Below, one piece after another: positions 7,667 through 11,203 of a DNA stretch of 11,203 bases (position 1 is its first letter; the number at the start of each line of letters is the position of its first letter). Both the position numbers and the translations under genes were made by a program. The stretch lies in NCBI GenBank assembly GCA_002179805.1, contig NAVB01001699.1:1-11203 (forward strand), given 5' to 3'. The notes under the pieces are model-generated. The model was not told the DNA's origin. It searched no databases and saw only the letters and a list, made by a program, of their open reading frames with translations. The DNA comes from Acanthamoeba lenticulata. Lineage: Eukaryota; Discosea; Longamoebia; Acanthamoebidae.

Positions 7667-8904
7667 TCAAGAGCGGCCACGACTTGCAGCCGCAGGTGTG
7701 CCAACAACTGCGGAAGAGTAAAGAAATAAGTAAAATTGGCTTCTAAAGGAAGAAGAAGAAAGCGCACCCAAGGGCGGCCTGCGGCTGAGGTAGACGTCGA
7801 TGTGCTTCGGCCTATCTGCCTTGCTGAACGTGGCGGTGATCGTCCTCTTCGTACCACAGCACTCAACGTCCTCTGCTCCGAGGACAGCCTGGACAACGTC
7901 CGCCAGGTGATTCTCGCAGGCTGCGCTGAGCGACCACGACTCAGGCATCTTCGTGCTCGCCCAGGTCTTGCTGGCCTTGCCTCCGGTCTGGCGCATCATG
8001 AGCGTGAAAGTGTCGTCGCCAGAAGGCAGTGCGGACTGCTCGCAAGACGCGGAGTAGCGGCCAGCCTGGAATAGCGTCGGCTCTTCGTCACCGTCGCTGT
8101 CGCCGGCTGACTTCTTGCTTGCCTTTTGGCTGCTGGCCAGCGCAGCCACCATGTCCTCTTGCTCCTGCACAAGTACGCGGTAAGATTTCCTCATCTCGAT
8201 GACAATGGCCGGTCAAAGCAGCCACGTACCATTGCGCTGGTCAGCAGGTCAACAGGAAGAGAGGACGTTACGCGCCCCTGCTTGGCCTTGTGCTTCTTCG
8301 CTGCAAGCTCCATGTTCTCCAGGACCTTGGGCGTCGGGCGCACCGAGCGCTGTGGTCTCCCCCTTGCCAGAGAGACCGGCTTAGGGTGCGCGTCCATAAT
8401 CTGCGCCTCGTCGTCGCTCGCAGACGGCTTTCGCGGACTGTGTGGTGGGCTCTTATTCTGCTTTTTGTTGGCGCCCTTGCTCTCCTTTTCGCTTGAGAGA
8501 GACGTGCCCACTCGCTTGCGCTTCCGGTCGAGGACGATCTCGTCCTCCTCGCTTGAGGGAGACGTGCCCACTCGCTTGCGCTTCCGGTCGAGGGCCTCCT
8601 CCTCCTCCTCCTCGTCGTCGTCGTCATCATAGTCGCGCTTCCGTTGGTGGTCGTCTTGCGAGTGATTCATCTCCTGCTCCTCATGGTTGTCGTCGTCGTC
8701 GTCCTCCTCCTCCTCCTCCTCGTAGTCACGCTTCCATTGGCCCTCACGTGGCTTGTTGTTCTCCTGCTCGTCGTCGCTGTGCTTCTTGTTCCCGCGACGC
8801 TTGCAGCTGCTCTTAGCGGGTTCCTTTCCCTTGGAGCTCCTGACTTCACCGAGTCCCCTCCTGGGCGAGCTTATTTCGCTATGCCTCGAACCTGTGACGT
8901 TCAA
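7667..8904 (-). CDS. Acidic/basic, probably nuclear protein with an unrecognised C-terminal domain
   Basis: I do not recognise the family. Proposed exons on the minus strand are 8904-8230, 8164-7768 and 7707-7667. Intron 1 (8229-8165, 65 nt) has a GTACGT donor, CTTAC branch and TTGTGCAG acceptor and restores the frame. Intron 2 (7767-7708, 60 nt) has GTGCGC and CTCTTCCGCAG. Exon 1 encodes Asp/Glu runs alternating with KRDY and RKRKR basic clusters (likely nuclear signals) and an RPxPKVLENMELAAKKHKAK stretch. Exon 2 encodes a compact domain with GRxSA, LPxG, SKTW, MPxxWxLS and VL marks, shared with the decayed copy at 6991-7259. The start is uncertain: no ATG opens the frame at 8904, so either a 5' exon exists (a GTATGT donor and an ACAG acceptor could frame one at about 8953-8894) or translation starts at ATG 8670-8668. 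The last short exon's frame is also uncertain. The gene diverges from the recombinase gene at 9121. Confidence 0.6.
8491..8593 (-). repeat. Duplicated 43-bp segment encoding RKRKR motifs, period 60
   Basis: Positions 8491-8533 and 8551-8593 are identical but for one base (8498 against 8558), 60 bp apart. In the minus-strand gene each copy encodes LDRKRKRVGTS followed by a Leu or Pro and SSE: a basic nuclear-signal-like cluster beside acidic residues. The near-identity suggests a recent in-frame duplication of 20 codons. Confidence 0.85.
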
Positions 8905-8965
8905 GCAAGCTTAGCCCCTTCGGCGCCAAGCTACAACACCAAGAAACATACCTTTGCGTTTGTCG

Positions 8966-8980
8966 TTAGGGTTAGGGTTT
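8966..8980. promoter_or_regulatory. Telomere-like motif in the divergent promoter
   Basis: TTAGGGTTAGGGTTT lies between the minus-strand gene (frame from 8904) and the plus-strand gene (ATG 9121). Read toward the minus-strand gene it is the AAACCCTAA telo-box known from plant promoters. It could bind a telobox factor or a telomere protein, or be a scar of subtelomeric recombination. The motif is seen; its regulatory role is inferred. Confidence 0.6.
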
Positions 8981-9050
8981 CAAGCAACAGGTCAAACAAG
9001 GGTCGATCACAGTCATTTCGGGCTGGTCGAGCGCCGAGCGAGCGACCGTT

Positions 9051-9058
9051 TATAAAAA
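9051..9058 (+). promoter_or_regulatory. Probable TATA box of the zinc-finger recombinase gene
   Basis: TATAAAAA lies 63-70 bases before ATG 9121. A start of transcription 25-30 bases downstream would leave the ATG at 9058 outside the mRNA and make 9121 the first start codon. The A-rich AATAAAAAA at 9100 is a weaker alternative. Confidence 0.55.
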
Positions 9059-9120
9059 TGTTTTTTATTGCTGCTCACCCATTTATTGCGCGCGGCCGAA
9101 TAAAAAAAAACAGTCTGAAG

Positions 9121-11151
9121 ATGCGCCGCGACGACGAGGATGAAGAGGAAGAAGGATCCCCCAAACGTGCACGTCTTGAGCCACACGTTTGCCCCCAGTG
9201 TTCCGCCAAATTGCCTTTGTTGAAGCGGCTCAACGAGCACATCAAGCGGGTACATGCCCCCGCAGCCGACCGGACTTGCCCACACTGCGGCCAGGTGTTT
9301 ACGACAAGTTCTTCTGTCCCGCGGCACCAGCAAAGCTGTGCCAAACAGCCTGCGGCAGTTACGAAATGCCTCATGCCATCATCGAACGTGCCTCCGAGCC
9401 CAACGGCACCGCATACCAAGTCTCGTTCTGGCAAGAAAGGATTTCCGCCCGTCGAACGTTACTTGGTCCGTTTTGAGGAGTTCTTGACACAAGGCAACTT
9501 CACCTACGCTGGGGAGTCTCGCCTCGAGCCACTGGCCAAGCTCACGATTGCGAGCTACAAGTCTTTCGTCCGCAAGTTTCTGGAAGCTCTGGTGCAAGGC
9601 TTGGTTGCTGGCCACGGTGACGGTGCGCCATCTCTTCTTTCTCTCCCCCCCCTCTTTTCTCTTGTTATCTTTCTCATGATCAATCTTTATTGGCAGAGGT
9701 GCTGGAGGATGACGACGGCACTTACCAAAAGATGGTGTTTTCGTTCACCAAACTGCACTACTTGAGCCACTTCGTGCGCGCACGTGAGCAAGACAACTTC
9801 ACCGGACGCTCGCAGGTCAACCTGACCAGTGCGCTCCTCTGGCACCTTGCGTTTGTACGCCACCTTACGCACCCGCGTGTCATCACCACGACTTGGCATG
9901 AAGAAGATCTTCAGCTTCGGGCTTCCCTCTTGCCCCGGCGGAGCGCAGAGATCACTGAGCTCAATGCGCAACTGGATGAAAGCCATCGATACCTTCGCCA
10001 ACAAATCGGCCAGCTCAAGGAACCAGCAGACCAGCAAGTGCGGGCTCGGAACTCACAAGAGGCCCTACAAGAACGAGGCACGTGGTTCACGATCGAGTGG
10101 ATGAGCAAGATGGCACGTGCCCTCGACGAAGAAGGCTGGGCGCGCATGCGGCGCTTGGAAGCTGCAGTGGGTGCCACTTCCACGCAGCAGTTCCTCGGCC
10201 CGCAAGGGCAACGTCGTGACCAGTTTGACTGGCTACGGGACTGGATTGTGTTCTCTCTGTTTGTGGACATCCCCCCCATGCGGCCACAAAACGGCGACCT
10301 TGAGGTCATGGCTTGCACAGAGCCTGCTGGCTGCCAGCGAACCAACGGGATCCTCTTTTTCAAGTCTCGCGTCTCTCTCCAGATCGTCCGGTTCAAGAAT
10401 GCAGCCTTCCATGGAGAACACGTCATCGACCTGCCAGACCAACTACAAGCCAAGTTGCTGGCCTACATGAACACCGTTTGTCCTGCCTACGTGTATCGAG
10501 TTTCCCGTGCCAAGCGAGCCAGGGACGAGGACGAAGAGGAAGATGATCCTGCAAGTGAGGACAACAGCAGCAACGACGAAGATGAAGATGAGGAAGACGA
10601 TGATGAAGGCTCTCTTCTTCACTCTTCTGCTACTACCCCCACTTCCACCACCCGTACTGAGCTTCGTGACGAAGTGCAGGCATGGCGTCAGCAGTCACCG
10701 TGGCTGTTCCTCAAGCCTGGCAATCAACAGGCCAAGAAGATCGGTGGGCTGTGGATCAATTTCGTCCTCACAAATACTGGCCAGAAGACTAGCCTCCAAG
10801 TTTGGCGCAAGGTTGCTGAAACTGCTTCTTCAGCGCAGAACTCCCTCGAGAAGCAGCAGACGTTGAGTGCAGCACTCCTTCACCAACATCAAACTGGTCG
10901 AGACTACTACGTCACGCACGACCCACGAGCCAAGAGTAGAGAAGTGCACAAAGTTTGGAGTGGCCTTTTCAACGCAGCTATAGTATGTACAAGTTTTGTT
11001 TTTTTGTTTTATTTTGTTTAATCAACACTAACTTTGTTTTTTTTAACAACAGGGCCAACAAACACCTCCTTCTACTCCTTTTCTTTCTCTTTCTTCTCTT
11101 TCTTCTTCTCCTCCTGTTCCTTCTTCTCCTTTTTCTTTTCCTTTGCCATAA
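9121..11151 (+). CDS. Zinc-finger tyrosine recombinase, three exons, ends at the telomere
   Basis: Proposed exons are 9121-9616, 9697-10982 and 11053-11151, giving 626 residues; a second donor at 9623 would add two. Intron 1 has a long pyrimidine tract and TTGGCAG. Intron 2 (70 nt) has GTATGT, CACTAAC and AACAACAG. Residues 1-20 are acidic then basic (PKRAR). A C2H2 finger follows (Cys24, Cys27, His40, His45), then a C2HC finger (Cys53, Cys56, His69, Cys73). Residues 108-160 look like a recombinase core-binding (SAM-like) domain (ERYLVRFEEFL, LTIASYKSFVRKFL). The catalytic half fits a tyrosine recombinase: Arg361 in IPPMR, Lys399 before a GEHVIDLPDQLQ strand-helix, Arg536 in QVWRK (QxxR instead of HxxR), His561, and Tyr570 exactly nine residues later. 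An acidic insert (about 442-474) splits the domain. These enzymes cut and rejoin DNA through a phosphotyrosine link. With no RT nearby it is Crypton-like or a domesticated relative; the family placement is inference from motif spacing. Confidence 0.72.
9617..9696 (+). other. Intron 1 of the recombinase gene, tandem donors
   Basis: Two GT donors six bases apart (GTGACG at 9617 and GTGCGC at 9623) both leave phase 1 and keep the frame to the exon beginning at 9697. A run of C and T (about 9632-9665) and the TTGGCAG acceptor are clear. The choice of donor changes two residues (Gly-Asp) just after the core-binding domain. Confidence 0.75.
10983..11052 (+). other. Intron 2 of the recombinase gene
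   Basis: A GTATGT donor, T-rich body, perfect CACTAAC branch site (about 11025-11031) and AACAACAG acceptor define a 70-nt intron. Without splicing the protein would end at TAA 11019-11021 after a hydrophobic Phe/Val/Leu tail, which looks like translated intron. Confidence 0.75.
11062..11148. repeat. Polypyrimidine tract next to the telomere
   Basis: The plus strand is almost only C and T from about 11065 to 11147, with CTTCT/CCT words. In the recombinase frame it encodes a Ser/Pro/Leu/Phe-rich tail that looks unlike a folded domain. It may be a subtelomeric simple sequence or the remains of an intron tract translated by default. Such tracts can form triplex DNA. Confidence 0.6.
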
Positions 11152-11152
11152 C

Positions 11153-11158
11153 TTAGGG

Positions 11159-11199
<41 letters not shown>

Positions 11200-11203
11200 G
11201 GTT
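11153..11203 (+). repeat. Chromosome-end telomere repeats
   Basis: Seven TTAGGG units and one TTTAGGG unit (11177-11183) run to the end of the window, G-rich strand 3' outward, the orientation of a right-hand chromosome end. The coding stop at 11149-11151 is one base before the first unit. Occasional TTTAGGG is a telomerase slippage or template-variant product seen in several protists. Confidence 0.95.

Noticed and set aside
7078..7670. Plus- and minus-strand frames of 90-136 codons across the G-rich arrays
   Set aside because: They arise from repeat and GC composition; the only homology in this area is the minus-strand paralog ending at 7259.
8165..8229. A 35-nt intron or simple frameshift between the two minus-strand frames
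   Set aside because: A 65-nt intron with the same donor and a better TTGTGCAG acceptor and CTTAC branch also restores the frame and matches other intron lengths here.
8644..9120. Upstream extension of the recombinase frame to 8644
   Set aside because: The extension is antisense to the acidic exon of the minus-strand gene and encodes only Val/Leu runs; a TATA box at 9051 and ATG at 9121 give a better start.
9121..11203. Telomere resolvase (protelomerase) acting on hairpin telomeres
   Set aside because: The chromosome end carries ordinary telomerase-type repeats, and no inverted-repeat resolution site is visible, so the gene's position alone does not support this.
1..11203. CRISPR arrays, tRNA and rRNA genes
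   Set aside because: No regularly spaced identical repeats with unique spacers, no tRNA arms (the 1673 motif is only a primer site) and no rRNA signatures were seen.

Overview
The window is the right end of a eukaryotic chromosome. The last 51 bases are (TTAGGG)n with one TTTAGGG unit, G-rich strand running 3' outward. The genes are GC-rich, and their inferred introns are short (58-80 nt, GT-AG), several with CTNAC-like branch sites. A copia-type retrotransposon and a TBC-domain gene fragment also point to a eukaryote. The combination suits a protist; a GC-rich amoebozoan such as Acanthamoeba is possible, but I cannot fix the species from sequence alone.

Layout, left to right. (1) 1-1505: degraded subtelomeric DNA. 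It holds an interstitial telomere-like motif (278-293), a weak spliced-gene candidate (290-897), a 9-bp inverted repeat, a 48-bp direct repeat, and a short fragment of a TBC1D20-like Rab GTPase-activating protein that stops exactly where the retrotransposon begins. (2) 1506-6490: a full-length Ty1/copia element with 166/167 identical LTRs, a copia-style half-tRNA(iMet) primer-binding site, and one gag-pol frame in the order Gag, zinc knuckle, protease, integrase, RT, RNase H. The frame is broken by three in-frame stops and the protease active-site Asp reads Asn. No target-site duplication is visible. (3) 6491-7566: GC-rich DNA with two tandem arrays of about 53 and 52 bp, and between them a minus-strand decayed copy of an unrecognised domain. 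(4) 7667-8904, minus strand: a spliced gene for an acidic/basic, probably nuclear protein carrying the intact copy of that same domain. (5) 8905-9120: a divergent promoter with a TATA box and a telomere-like element. (6) 9121-11151, plus strand: a three-exon gene for a zinc-finger protein whose C-terminal half has the spacing of a tyrosine-recombinase catalytic domain (Arg, Lys, Arg, His and, nine residues later, Tyr). Its stop codon lies one base before the telomere repeats.

The most interesting unit is 6991-11151: a divergent pair of a zinc-finger tyrosine recombinase and an acidic/basic nuclear protein with an undescribed domain, abutting the telomere. It could be a Crypton-like or other subtelomeric mobile or domesticated recombinase system. 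That is inference; the paralogy, the catalytic spacing and the telomere junction are visible in the sequence.
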